NCBI GenBank assembly: GCA_018873225.1
Contig: JAEILZ010000004.1
Span: 2,852,001 to 2,916,000 of the forward strand
Reading direction: 5' to 3'
Length of the DNA: 64,000 nucleotides
Origin: [Phialemoniopsis] sp. UDSM-2020
Lineage: Eukaryota; Ascomycota; Sordariomycetes; Thyridiales; Thyridiaceae
Under the pieces are notes generated by a model. The model was not told the DNA's origin and searched no databases. It saw nothing but the letters and a program-made list of their open reading frames with translations. This document shows positions 45,975 to 56,085 of this stretch, in pieces. Position 1 is the first letter of the stretch. Each line of letters starts with the position of its first letter. The position numbers and the translations under genes were made by a program.

Positions 45975-48471
45975 AAAATGAAGAAACGAGACGGATCCCA
46001 CTCTTCCCCTTGGCGGGTGATTCTCGTGCCTTGCATGTGAAGACTGGCTGCTGTACGCAGGCGGGCATGTAGAGCAACAAGAGATGCTGCAGGTATCAGT
46101 CGCGCTTACTTTGTCTCTCCTCCACCGATGAGTACGAATCCTACTAATTGGGGTTCCCGAGGGTCCGGGTAGTGGGGGGTTTTCCTTGGTTGGTGGCATT
46201 CTCATGACAACGAGATGCAACATGATCCAATTTGGACATGATTGATGATCATGATGACTCTTTTCGATCGTCCCTCGACTCCCAAATTGGCATTTCAATT
46301 CCCAGCCCAGCAACCGCCCCGGCGGTACCGATCCCAGGCACCATATACGGTGACAAATGCTCTAATTTTGTTTGGGGGCTGGAAAACGAGGCGTCTGACA
46401 CTGACAGGGGGCCCACTAGATCGATCCATCAATCTTGCTTGCTTGCGACTGGCCGCTTGTTTCGTCTTTTCTTCAGCGCGAAACGCCCTCTCCACAAGGA
46501 ATAAGAGAAAAATAGGCCCTGTAGGGCTGAAGGCGTAAGCGCCAGACTGTACTCGGTAGCCCAGGGCGTGCGTGTGTGCAACCCCGAAAAAGGTGACAAA
46601 AACGTGTTCGTCGTCGTCGTCGCATCGTCTGGCAAAGCCACCCTGCATGTCAGTTGCAATTCTTGGGATATGCTGGCCAGTCAGACGCCGAGTCCGCCCT
46701 CACTCCCAACAGGTCGAGTCCAGAGTACGACGTCAAATCGAAGGTTCACAGAAAGTCGGGAGGGAGGGAGGGGTGGCAGGGTGACAAGGCAGGTCCTAGT
46801 CTTTTTTTTCCCTTTTTGCTGTGCTGACATGGATGGGGGAAAAGGCAGGGAGGGGGGGGTGTGTATGTCTGAAGGACTGACTAGGACTGACTGACTGACT
46901 GAGCTCGAGGCCACATGCAACAACAGCGGTGTTCCTTGACTCCCACTCCCTCTCACTCCCTCCCACCTAGGCAAAATCGAGTCTGTGTACAGTACCTTAG
47001 GTAACTGTCGGCCAAGGAGTCATGTAGCAGCCATACATGCATCTCACCATTACGACAGCCATGATGACTGGATGACTTAGTCATAACAGTCCAGTCCGCC
47101 CGCCCGCCAGAATGATGTATTTGTCGCTACCGGCTCGCCGACCGAAACAACGGGCGAGGCGCCTGCGGTACGCATCATCCTCAAGTGCTGCGCAATGAGC
47201 CCTCGCTCACTTCGTCATCCCGCCGCCCCGTCTCTCCAGAATTGTATACTGAATTGTTAGGCCGACCGACGCGGACGGCGCAGCCGAACGTACCCCGTAT
47301 ATTGATAGCTCTCGAGCATTGTGCGGAGGGACCATGGTTCCAGCTTCGGCCATATTAGCCTTGATATCTTGACTGAAGCTAAATTCACCAACATGATGTA
47401 ACCTAGTTTTCTCTATGATATCTTCCCTCTCTACTCCTTTTTTTATATCATATGTTTCGTTTTATTTTTATTTTTTATTTTTTTATTTTCATACTTGACT
47501 TGACTTTCCCTCTCTCGCTTTTCGCTTCTGCCTACCCAAGCAACATTCTTGTTACCTCTCGTCTGCACGTCAGAACAGTCATCGGCCATCGTGCATAATG
47601 TGACGCACGCTTTCACCGGCTCACCCGCCCACCGGATGGGATGGGATGAGATGTGAACCTGTGTCATGGTGTTACCGCGTGTAAAATCCGTTGCTTCCGC
47701 TGCTAGATCACGGCGCACTTGTCCCTTGGCCCTGGAGATTTCGGGCTGCCAGAATTGTCGTACAGCCTCGAGGCCGATTGTGCGACTGCAACTCCCGTAT
47801 ATGCTGCCTGGGCCACGTATCGGCATCAGGCATATATCCATCCACAGACCAGGTCTCATGTATTTCTTGTCAAGGCTTCTAAGTAGCCCCCATCTTTGCA
47901 CGTCATATATCATTATCATAGTCTAACCCGAGCTCACCGAATTTGCGGTTTGATATCGACCCCCCCAGGCAGCCGTACTGACCGAAGCTGTGCCACGCCG
48001 CGTAGGGCTTTTGCCACCTCCCGCCGTAAACATCCGTTTCATTGTAGGCTCTCTGTGACTGAAGTATGTACTGGGGCCAAGTTAGTAGTCAGTGGAGTGT
48101 ACTCCGGGGGCTGGCTGTACGCTCATCCTCCCTGCCGTGATGATTGTCAGGGGCAGGCTTAAGCGCGCGTACGGCCTTCCTCTCAGATGTCGTGTCGTCA
48201 ATTCGGGGGACGGAGGACGGGGGGCGAGCCCGGTTCAGCACTAGTTAGAGCTTGGGGGCTTGAGGGAGTGCCCGGGGGGCGGGCGGCGTTGCGGCGTCTA
48301 GCGCCGAATTGCAGCCAAATATAGGCCCCTCAGCCGCCTGTCATCAGCAGACTAAAAGAACCCGTTGACGCTAAGAGGGCTAAAAACAAGTGCCGCTGAC
48401 GGTCAAGCCACACCGCGAAACTCGCACTGCCACGTCGAGCACTCATTGATCAATGTTACGGATTCCATTAT

Positions 48472-48534
48472 CCTGCCCATCCTGCCCATCCTGCCCATCC
48501 TGCCCTTCCTGCCCTTCCTGCCCTTCCATGGTGT
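48472..48534. repeat. Seven-unit 9-bp minisatellite
   Basis: Four copies of CCTGCCCAT followed by three of CCTGCCCTT, without spacers, so it is a simple tandem repeat. Confidence 0.95.
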
Positions 48535-49656
48535 CTGCCCCCCAGTCGTTCGTGTTTCTCCCCCATTCCCCGGGACTACCACTGCGAGTGCTCATGGTAG
48601 TCCTTATCTCCTTATCATAACGGTGGATATTGATGTGCTGGACTGAGGTGCGGACTGGCAATAAAAGAGGATCTGGCACAGCGGCGGGCCTCTTGACCAA
48701 GACGTACTAGAGGAGGGACAGAGCTCCCCTCGTGCTGCCTCGTTGATTTCGTGCCTCCACTGAGCACTATCATGGATGTGCGGCCTTGGCCGGCCTTATT
48801 CCCGTGTTGAACTGTTTTCTCCGGCCCTCGAGACTCATCCGCTGGATGCGATCGGCAAGACTCACCTTTCCCCTCCACTATTCTCCAACTCCCCATGCGC
48901 GACCCGCCCACGTCACGCTACCGGGGCGTCTCCAGGGCATCTCTAGTCTTGTCTTTTTCTGCGTCTCTCCCTGCCCGTGATAGCAGACCATTGGCGAGTT
49001 CAATGCCCCGGTGAGGAGAGGGTGGGGAGAGGCACGTCTTCCATTGGTGGTCGTGATGCAGGCTGACACGGCCGTCACCACGTTTGCGCCGTTGGTGATT
49101 TTTGCCTAGTGGCCGGAGACCGGGGTGCCCAAGAAAAGAAAGACAAGCATAAAACAAGCATAAAATCAAAGAATGAAGATAAGTAGAGAAAAGAGCAAGG
49201 AATGTCCAGAAGCAGTCGACCATCGAGGCCGACTGATGTGCGGTCTCTCTCGGCATTGTAAAGTCCACGGCCCTAAGCTACCAGCCCGCCGTGTCGACCG
49301 AGGACCCGAGACCGTGTGTGGGGCTGGAACTTACCTTCTTGGGACCTGTGAGCGTGCGAGCGGTCAGATACCGACCAGAGAGACCTCCTGCATCATGCTC
49401 TATACGCGCCTAGTACACCGGCCTTTGCCTTGATTCGGGAAGACGCCTCGCTGGTACATGTAGCTGCCGCAGGAAACGGGCCTTATGCATCTCCCCCAGT
49501 CATCCGATGGCTACCCTATCCCATGAAGTGACCGACAAACGTCTGCTCACCTTTGGTGCTCACAGTCGAATGGCCGACCAACACGTCAGCTCTTTGACTG
49601 GCGGACACCAGGTCCTTCCTTCCCAGTTCCAGTTGAAGAAGCTGTGCCTTCCAACA

Positions 49657-49683
49657 GCCGCCGCCGCCGCCGCCGCCGCCGCC
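49657..49683. repeat. (GCC)9 microsatellite
   Basis: Nine perfect GCC units about 200 bp upstream of the FAD monooxygenase start. Confidence 0.95.
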
Positions 49684-49887
49684 GCATCACGGTCTCTGAC
49701 TATCTTGGAGAGCTAGATACATCTGCTCTCAGCTACTTATACTGCTATAGCATGATATAAGTCGATCGCTGTGCCCGTCCACAGTGGTGTCCAATACTTT
49801 CACTGCCTACCTGCCCTTCACACTGCGGCCGGCAACGAGGGAGACGATACCTTCTTCAACGGTTGCTATCACTTGGGAAAGAGCGTT

Positions 49888-51534
49888 ATGGAGACTGTAA
49901 ATCCACGCGCAGAAGACGGAGCGGGCATGGGAACAGACCACTATCTCGGCAACGATGCACCACTACCTGTACTTATTATTGGAGCCGGTCAGTTTTGTTC
50001 ACGCCCAGTCGTCCTTCGGCACGATCCTCGACGAGTAGCTAACCGTCAGTTGCGTCAGGGTCTTCTGGTCTTGCTCTGGCACAAGGTTTGAAGAAGGTCA
50101 GTTGTCCCAGTACTCTGTTGCTGCTCCTGCTCCTCTCAGTAAGATCGCCAATTCTGAAATGTCTTGACACAATAGAACGGTATACCAGCGATAGTCTATG
50201 AGAAAGACGTGTGTATCGACCCAGTTGGACGCCGAACGTGGGCCTTTGTCGCTGCTTGGTCGGCGCCCGTTCTCCAGACCCTTCTCCCAGATCAGATCTG
50301 GAGTCGCATTCATACCGCCTTTTCCGACCCTTCGACGCCTGTGAAAGCCCTTGATTTCATCCCCCTTACCAACGGTGCCACCGGTGAGCGCATCGCCGAG
50401 GTGCCTCTCCCGGGCGGCCACCGCTTCTTTCGCCCTCGGTTTCGGAAACTCGTCGCTGAGGGCCTAGACATAAGGTTCGGGAAAGAATTGCAGGCAATTT
50501 CATATGAGGGACAGTTCGTGAAGGCCTATTTCAACGATGGAAGCTCCTCCACGGGCCGTCTTGTTGTCGGCGCCGATGGCTCTCGATCTTGTGTCCGCAA
50601 GCAACTCCTGGGACCTCAACTCGCGGAAGTCGATGTTCTCCCTTTCGGCGCCATCTTCGTTAATGCAAGATACACTCGCGAACAGGCTCTTCTACTCCGC
50701 AATCACCCCCTTTTCAGTGCTGTTCTACATCCCAATGGAACGGTCGCCCCGTTTTTCATCCTCGACGCCCTCGATCCGAACCGCCCCGAGGACTGGACCT
50801 TCATGATGTATATCAGTTGGAGAGTACAGAACGAAGAAGAAGCAGCTGCGTATCACGGCATGAGTAAGAGTGACCTTCTCCGCACTGCGAAACAACTAGC
50901 AAGTGTCTTTTGCGAGCCCGCCAGAAGTGCCTTCAGTTGGGTCCCGGACAATTGCACCGACGTATACTTCAATAGACTGACCCAATGGGATCCGCGTCCG
51001 GCCCAAAGGTGCTGGGACAATCACGGCGGCTTAGTGACGTTGGTCGGTGATGCCGCCCACCCCATGACACACCGTAAGCTTGACCCATCCCGGGCGTGCC
51101 TGGCAAGCCCTATGTGCTGACGAAATGCTTACAATAACATGCAGAGAGAGGACAGGGTAAGTACGCCTTTTCACGGCAAGGTTTCCCGTCATTTGCTTTG
51201 TTGCGCTTGGGAGGATCACTAAGCACAGTACCTTTCCAAGGACAGGCTCGATGGATATCGAGAACTAATGATCTTTTCTTTAGGGCTCAATCATGCCATT
51301 GACGACGCCGGCAGTCTCACCCGGCTCCTATCCGTACCAGAGGGACGCTCGCAACAGGAGCTGATCGATGGCTACGAATTGGATATGCGATCTCGCGCGG
51401 GGAAAGAGGTCGAGTTGAGTGAGCTCAACACGAGGATGCTACACGACTGGTCGCAGATGATGAAGAGTCCATTCATGACCAGTGGTTTCACCAAATCCAA
51501 ACCAGCCACTGTTGCTCAGGAGGCCAGTGGGTAA
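49888..51534 (+). CDS. FAD-dependent aromatic-type monooxygenase
   Basis: Class A flavoprotein monooxygenase (salicylate hydroxylase / zeaxanthin epoxidase group); substrate unknown. Five exons: 49888..49987, 50059..50096, 50176..51073, 51145..51156 and 51284..51534, giving 432 residues. Motifs: FAD-binding VLIIGAGGSSGLALAQGL at the N-terminus, GRLVVGADGSRSCVRK (about 173-188), and VTLVGDAAHPM (about 332) continuing through the micro-exon as HQRGQGLNHAIDDAGSL. Exon 4 is only 12 nt and encodes the conserved RGQ; it is needed to join the motif. The first intron has two nearby CAG acceptors; the second (50058) sits at a better distance from the branch GCTAAC. No signal peptide. A further start is possible at 49927. 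The convergent neighbour is a GH18 gene; no pathway link is evident. Confidence 0.85.
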
Positions 51535-51927
51535 GTGTTGTTGGCTCGTACTAGGTAAGGGCAATCCAGATGGTGGTAATTGAGTCGTAAAGCGCAGAGT
51601 TATTCTTTTGATCAGGAGGAGAATACCATTTAATGCTATTCGTTATGGTTCCGCGTGGATGCGAACGGGCGTGCTCTAAGAAGTCGTGCTGCTCAGTAAC
51701 CAGGACGAAAGCGCTGGTTTTACCTAAATAAAGGCCGCACCAGAGCAGCTCAAAAGTAGAAACGGCAAAGTGTCTTCCGACCATCAGAGATGCAAATCCA
51801 ACCCTTCGTCCAACCCTTCGTAGCGACTGAGCAAGAAGAGACGCTCAAGCGTGTCTGAAAGGTTCAAACGACACGGGCTCGACATGGGACAACTTAAACC
51901 CCAACCAGGCCGGCCGGCGCATGCATA
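51535..51927. other. Convergent spacer
   Basis: 393 bp between the monooxygenase and GH18 stops. A GTAAGT at the monooxygenase stop could start a further intron, but the next plausible exon adds only two codons before a stop. Confidence 0.5.
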
Positions 51928-52914
51928 TCAGCCGCTGTCATCGTCCGCGTCTGTGTGATAATCGAATTCGCGAGGCACTGGGGTTGTATCGTTATCCTGA
52001 CTGTCTGGGTCTATGTCCACATTGAAGCGGCCTGCTTGGTCCATCCTTTCACCCCTGAGCAGGTTTGTCATCTGCTCTGCCCATTGCCAAGGCTTCTCTC
52101 TTCCGCCAGGTAAGGAGTTGAAGTACTCCCAGCCAGAAACTCCAGCAAAGCTCGGATGTCGACTGACAAGCAACGGAATCACGACTGACAGCGATTCCCA
52201 GGGCACATAGCCCGCTCCGTTTTCTGGATTGGTGACCATGCCGACGACCACCTTGCTGGCAGGCCAGCCTCTCGCCACAATCATCTCGTACATGAGCGGA
52301 TTGCTGCAATCACCCCAGCCGCAGTAGAATTGCGTATTGTACCAGGCGATGTCCTTGCCGCGCATGACCTCGAGCGCCTCATAATCGAATCCTGACAAGT
52401 TCCGCATGTTGTCCAGAAGGGCAGCAGCGACAGGAGCCATGGTGATGAGGAAACCCTGCCCAAAGTCTGCGCGTAGTCGATCAATGAGCCGAATGATACC
52501 CGCGAGGCTCATCGGCTCTTCCACGTCCAGATCGAGGCCGTCGAGCCCCCTCCGTCGCACCATATCTCGAAGCGGGACGTAGTATCGTTCAAAGGTAGGC
52601 GCGTCCTGGTCGAGTCGCTCATACGATCCCTTTGCGGCTCCGCCCAGCATGCCCAACACCTTGACGCCACTGGCCTGCAGGATGCGCAACTCGGCCCACA
52701 GAGAGGTGAAGCGTTCATGGTCTGGGCTGTGGTCGTTCAGGGTCATCCCGTGCGGGTCATCGTTGAGGTGTATAGCACCGACAATCACATGCGTCAGCCC
52801 GATGCTGTCTCGGGAGACGAGGGGCAGTGCGGATATGAGCTTGCCGCTGCTGTCATGATGGGTCTGATAGTAAACAATGATACGGGGCGAGTTCAGACGA
52901 TGAATAGGTGGCAT
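51928..52914 (-). CDS. GH18 chitinase-like glycoside hydrolase without signal peptide
   Basis: Glycosyl hydrolase family 18 (chitinase / endo-beta-N-acetylglucosaminidase fold). Single exon of 328 residues. The catalytic DxxDxDxE motif is intact: D125, D128, D130 and the proton-donor E132 (GLDGLDLDVEEP). Other barrel strands: RIIVYYQTHH at the start, VKVLGMLGG, FLITMAPVAAALL, IAWYNTQFYCGWGD and GVSGWEYFNSLPGG near the end. The protein starts MPPIHRLNSPRIIVYYQ with no hydrophobic leader, so it is expected to stay inside the cell; a cytosolic ENGase-like or chitin-processing role is inferred. The last 30 residues are acidic and disordered. A long polypurine tract lies in its upstream region. 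Substrate cannot be told from sequence. Confidence 0.88.
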   Translation of the reverse strand: MPPIHRLNSPRIIVYYQTHHDSSGKLISALPLVSRDSIGLTHVIVGAIHLNDDPHGMTLNDHSPDHERFTSLWAELRILQASGVKVLGMLGGAAKGSYERLDQDAPTFERYYVPLRDMVRRRGLDGLDLDVEEPMSLAGIIRLIDRLRADFGQGFLITMAPVAAALLDNMRNLSGFDYEALEVMRGKDIAWYNTQFYCGWGDCSNPLMYEMIVARGWPASKVVVGMVTNPENGAGYVPWESLSVVIPLLVSRHPSFAGVSGWEYFNSLPGGREKPWQWAEQMTNLLRGERMDQAGRFNVDIDPDSQDNDTTPVPREFDYHTDADDDSG

Positions 52915-53036
52915 TGTCTAAAAAGACGATCTGTGGTATCTAAGGTAACAGTTTCCGAATGACGGGCGTGGAAGTGAGGACAAGCTTGTCTGCGGACTCT
53001 ACAAGACGAGGTATGATTACGATGTGGGAGCAAGCC

Positions 53037-53146
53037 CAAGAAGGTGTACATCAAAAGAAAGGAGAGAAGAAGAGGTGGAGAGGAGGAGAGAAAAGGGAGG
53101 AAGGGAGGAAGGGAGGAAGGGGGGAAGGGGGGAAGAGAAGGTGCCA
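53037..53146. repeat. About 110-bp purine-rich tract (AG-rich on plus strand)
   Basis: Almost only A and G on the plus strand, with repeated GGAGAG, GGAAGGGA and GGGGGAAG units. On the GH18 sense strand this is a CT-rich promoter/leader tract. Confidence 0.85.
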
Positions 53147-53315
53147 AGGGTAGATAAAATAGATGAGGATTGTCCGTCCTTTCTCGATGTCGAGACTTGA
53201 AGTCAACATCGAAGAGCGATTCCCCCCAATAATAATGGCGGTCCGGGTGCAGTGCGTGAACTCCCTGGCTGCCCCACACGATGCCTATGCTTAGCTCAGC
53301 TCCAGCTGCCAAACC

Positions 53316-53358
53316 ACCACGACCACGACCACGACCACGACCCCGACCACAACCACAA
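53316..53358. repeat. ACGACC hexamer repeat
   Basis: About six near-perfect CACGAC units followed by related CACAAC units; non-coding position. Confidence 0.8.
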
Positions 53359-53445
53359 CCACCTCTGCCTCCTCTACCTCTCACACGTCCAACCCATCTC
53401 AACCCGACACCTGCTCGCACGTGTTCGACAGTCACGTTCCAGTCA

Positions 53446-56085
53446 TCATGTCTTGGGTGGCGAACAAATCAAAAACCCGTCTCGGTCATAAAGACCCGGG
53501 CTGTCCTCCATGATGGCCACCGAATTGACCATGTCGCTCAGCCGGTTCTTTGCCGACTTCCTTGGCGTCTGGAATTGCGCGTTGGCATTTCCGAGTGGCC
53601 CAGAGGCTCTTTTCCGCTTGCTGCCTGGCGTGCTGTGCATCTCGACCTCAATTGTCGGCATCTGGACCGCCAAGCTATCCACCGCGTTCTCCTTTTGCTC
53701 GTCTGCATCCTGGTCTCGAGCTTGATCTCCGTAACCGGGCTTTAGTGTCGAACTGGGTGAGTTGTTGTTGCTACCGAGCGCAAGGTAGCGTTTGGTGCCG
53801 CCACCTCTCCGCGATGGACTGCAACCGCCGCCTCGGAGCACAGGAAGGGGCACTGTCTCCGGGTCCTGGTTCGACGTGGCACTGTAGTAGCTTGATGCGG
53901 CGCTGTACGCGCTCACGGCACTGTTCATGCGTCGAAGCTCTCCGATAGTCGATGCTACTTGGAGACTGTCCTGGTTTTCTTGAGGTAGCGGGAGGCGCGC
54001 CCAGTTGGGATTTGACGATTTCTCCGTTGGCGATTTCGCAACGGCATTCGTCTCTTCCGGGAATTGCGAATAGATGGACGATGCTACCGAGACGATGCGG
54101 ATGCTCCCCCGCATACGCCCGAGCTGTGGGCTTTTGTTACCCGCTGCTGAAGGCGACCCGGGGTTATTCATTAGCTTTCGCTGGCCGATCAGTCTCAGCT
54201 CGGGACTTCCGGGGAGCGGCGGGAGCGTATCGTCCTCGACGGGAGCCATCTCTCGGCCCAACGTTGGGGAGCTGCATATGGGCCGGAGGTGGTGTGGAGG
54301 CGGTACGACCTCGGTGACCTTGTGAACCTGGACCCTGCCCAACCCAAGTCCCGGTGTTGTGGGACTAGTGACGAGGACACCGGGTTTGTCCAGAGTCTCC
54401 GTATGCGCTGCAACACTCTTGGACGTGAATTTGTGCAAGGTGGAGTTGAGTCGAAGCGGCGGGGGATATACGTTGTGCGCTCGGCCAGACAGAGGGGCGC
54501 GCGGCTTGTCAGAAGTGCCGTGCTCAAAGACGCCGTGTCTAGCATGAGTCGGCGTGGTCTCCAATGACTTTGCGCCTTGCCTAACCGCCGGGCTCGTTGG
54601 ACTGTCGGCTCCTACGGGAAGCGAGGGTACGGTGGTGGCTGAACTCGGTTGAAAACGAGGTGGTCTGCTCACGAGAGGAAGAGCCCGGATCGGGGTGGTC
54701 ATTTGTAGAGGTTTGCCATTCCTCTCGGGCGAACTCGAGATGAAAGGGTCGCCTTGAGCTGCTGCTTGAGCCATGACAATCTTGCCCACTTCTTCTGGCA
54801 TGTTGGTTGGCACAGCAGGAATGCGACTCCTGTCGCCCTGGGCCTCTATTTCGCTGTATACCGTTGACAATGTCGACGAAGCGCTGCTGCTCATGGAGGT
54901 GTGTCTGTTCCTAGCTCTGTCTTGCTCACCACGACGGGTTCGACTTGGACTAGTCAAGGCGGTTGGCACGTCCATGCGTTCTGGACTCGAGTCGCCATAC
55001 GCGTCATATATGCTGTCAGCTTCCGAGTTCGTCGATAATTGCGACGGCTGCTTGCGGTGGTGGTTGCCACTCGGGCTGGGTATGTTCGGGGCCGTCTTTG
55101 CTGGACTTGGGGTTCGCGACCGCACATGCCAGGACGCAGATTCATCTCCTGACTCTACTTGTCCTGTGCGGAAGCTCCTAGTTGGCGAAATTGTCGACCT
55201 CGTTCTCCGACCGCTGCCGGGGCCTTCTTGCAAGCGCTTCTCCGTTGAACGCAGTATCTCTGACAATGTTGAATCGGTAGAGACATTGCGCGTATGGGAT
55301 CTTGTCGGGCTGCCCTTGTTGGTGGATTCCGTGCCCTGGGGACCGTCTTGATGGAAGTCCTCATACACATAAGGAATCCCCGTGGAAAACCTAGGCTCAG
55401 CCTGGGAAAGGTGAGCAGGCTTGGGAGGTTCTGGGAGCTGACGCACGGGCAGGCAAGGCATAGATGCGGCAGCCGTACTGAGAGGACCCATCCGCGTGTA
55501 TGGATCCGGGTGGCTATCGAGGTGTACTTTGGGGACCGTAGGGGTGCCGGGGAGCAGTGATCGTAGAGGCCAGGAGTCGCGGATAGACTTGCGGCCGTGG
55601 GTACCGTGTCTCTTGACCTTCGGTCCATGAAGAGCATCCTCATCGATCCAGCTCGAACTTCGCAGTCTCGTCAGACTTTCGCTCCCCTTTCCATGGGCAG
55701 GCCCGAACTTGTTGTCATTGTTGAACATGGGCGACAGGATCGGCACTGAGAAACTGTGAAGAAATGAAGCACGGTTCGACTTGCGCTTCTCCGGCGAGTG
55801 CGACGGTCGCTTCTGTAAGCGTCTGGGGCTCTGCGCCCGCATCGTGGCGCTGTCGGCATCTTCGTGCGGGAACGCCTCGGAGGCATCGACATAGTCGAGA
55901 TCCTGTCGAGCCGCAGCACGCTTACGCGACAGCCAAATACAAAAGAATGCACCTCCCATGCACACCACGATGCTCCCACCGATGACGATGGCAAGGAGGA
56001 CGCCGATGCTGAAAGGCGTCGACCCGACGTGGGATGCTGCCGACTCCCTCCTGACAAACGAATCCAGCCCTGTTAAAGACCCCAT
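53446..56085 (-). CDS. Single-pass membrane protein with long disordered cytoplasmic tail; function unknown
   Basis: Uninterrupted frame of 879 residues. I do not recognise a family name. A short Ser-rich N-terminus (22 residues) precedes one strong membrane helix (IGVLLAIVIGGSIVVCMGGA, about 27-46) with WLSRKRAAAR after it, giving an N-out, C-in arrangement by the positive-inside rule. The other 820 residues are Ser/Pro/Thr/Arg-rich and mostly disordered, with many SP/TP sites that could be phosphorylated, and a WIDEDALHGPKVKRHG patch. The end (LSDMVNSVAIMEDSPGLYDR) is the likeliest conserved block. The layout resembles fungal wall-stress or polarity membrane proteins, but no WSC or other sensor domain is present. 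Frame length and composition argue that it is a real gene. Confidence 0.72.
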   Translation of the reverse strand: MGSLTGLDSFVRRESAASHVGSTPFSIGVLLAIVIGGSIVVCMGGAFFCIWLSRKRAAARQDLDYVDASEAFPHEDADSATMRAQSPRRLQKRPSHSPEKRKSNRASFLHSFSVPILSPMFNNDNKFGPAHGKGSESLTRLRSSSWIDEDALHGPKVKRHGTHGRKSIRDSWPLRSLLPGTPTVPKVHLDSHPDPYTRMGPLSTAAASMPCLPVRQLPEPPKPAHLSQAEPRFSTGIPYVYEDFHQDGPQGTESTNKGSPTRSHTRNVSTDSTLSEILRSTEKRLQEGPGSGRRTRSTISPTRSFRTGQVESGDESASWHVRSRTPSPAKTAPNIPSPSGNHHRKQPSQLSTNSEADSIYDAYGDSSPERMDVPTALTSPSRTRRGEQDRARNRHTSMSSSASSTLSTVYSEIEAQGDRSRIPAVPTNMPEEVGKIVMAQAAAQGDPFISSSPERNGKPLQMTTPIRALPLVSRPPRFQPSSATTVPSLPVGADSPTSPAVRQGAKSLETTPTHARHGVFEHGTSDKPRAPLSGRAHNVYPPPLRLNSTLHKFTSKSVAAHTETLDKPGVLVTSPTTPGLGLGRVQVHKVTEVVPPPHHLRPICSSPTLGREMAPVEDDTLPPLPGSPELRLIGQRKLMNNPGSPSAAGNKSPQLGRMRGSIRIVSVASSIYSQFPEETNAVAKSPTEKSSNPNWARLPLPQENQDSLQVASTIGELRRMNSAVSAYSAASSYYSATSNQDPETVPLPVLRGGGCSPSRRGGGTKRYLALGSNNNSPSSTLKPGYGDQARDQDADEQKENAVDSLAVQMPTIEVEMHSTPGSKRKRASGPLGNANAQFQTPRKSAKNRLSDMVNSVAIMEDSPGLYDRDGFLICSPPKT

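Larger units (their letters stand above)
45331..49887. other. 4.6-kb gene-free region with simple repeats and an assembly gap
   Basis: No convincing gene between the tiny GRSGYN gene and the FAD monooxygenase. Contents: the N gap and C run (45938-45974), T/A-rich tract (47450-47490), CTGACTGACTGACTGA (46882-46900), a 9-bp minisatellite (48472-48534) and (GCC)9 (49657-49683). Frames up to 176 codons exist but are low-complexity or cross the gap. The last 300 bp probably hold the monooxygenase promoter. Confidence 0.6.
52915..53445. other. Upstream region of the GH18 gene with polypurine tract and hexamer repeat
   Basis: 531 bp between the GH18 start and the 3' end of the membrane-protein gene. 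It contains the two repeats listed next. A 180-codon frame on the minus strand across it is an artefact of these repeats. Confidence 0.6.

Noticed and set aside
45783..46313. 176-codon minus-strand frame across the N gap
   Set aside because: Crosses the gap and the poly-C run (read as poly-Gly), so the frame is meaningless.
47443..47919. 158-codon minus-strand frame in the gene desert
   Set aside because: Ends in a Lys/Asn low-complexity run caused by an A/T tract; no protein-like core.
48472..48534. Possible CRISPR-like repeat array
   Set aside because: Units are 9 bp and directly adjacent with no spacers; a minisatellite in a eukaryote.
49888..52914. Monooxygenase and GH18 pair as a secondary-metabolite cluster
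   Set aside because: No backbone enzyme, transporter or transcription factor nearby; two convergent genes alone do not support a cluster.
52893..53435. 180-codon minus-strand frame upstream of the GH18 gene
   Set aside because: Built from the hexamer repeat and the polypyrimidine tract (Arg-Gly and Pro/Leu/Ser runs).
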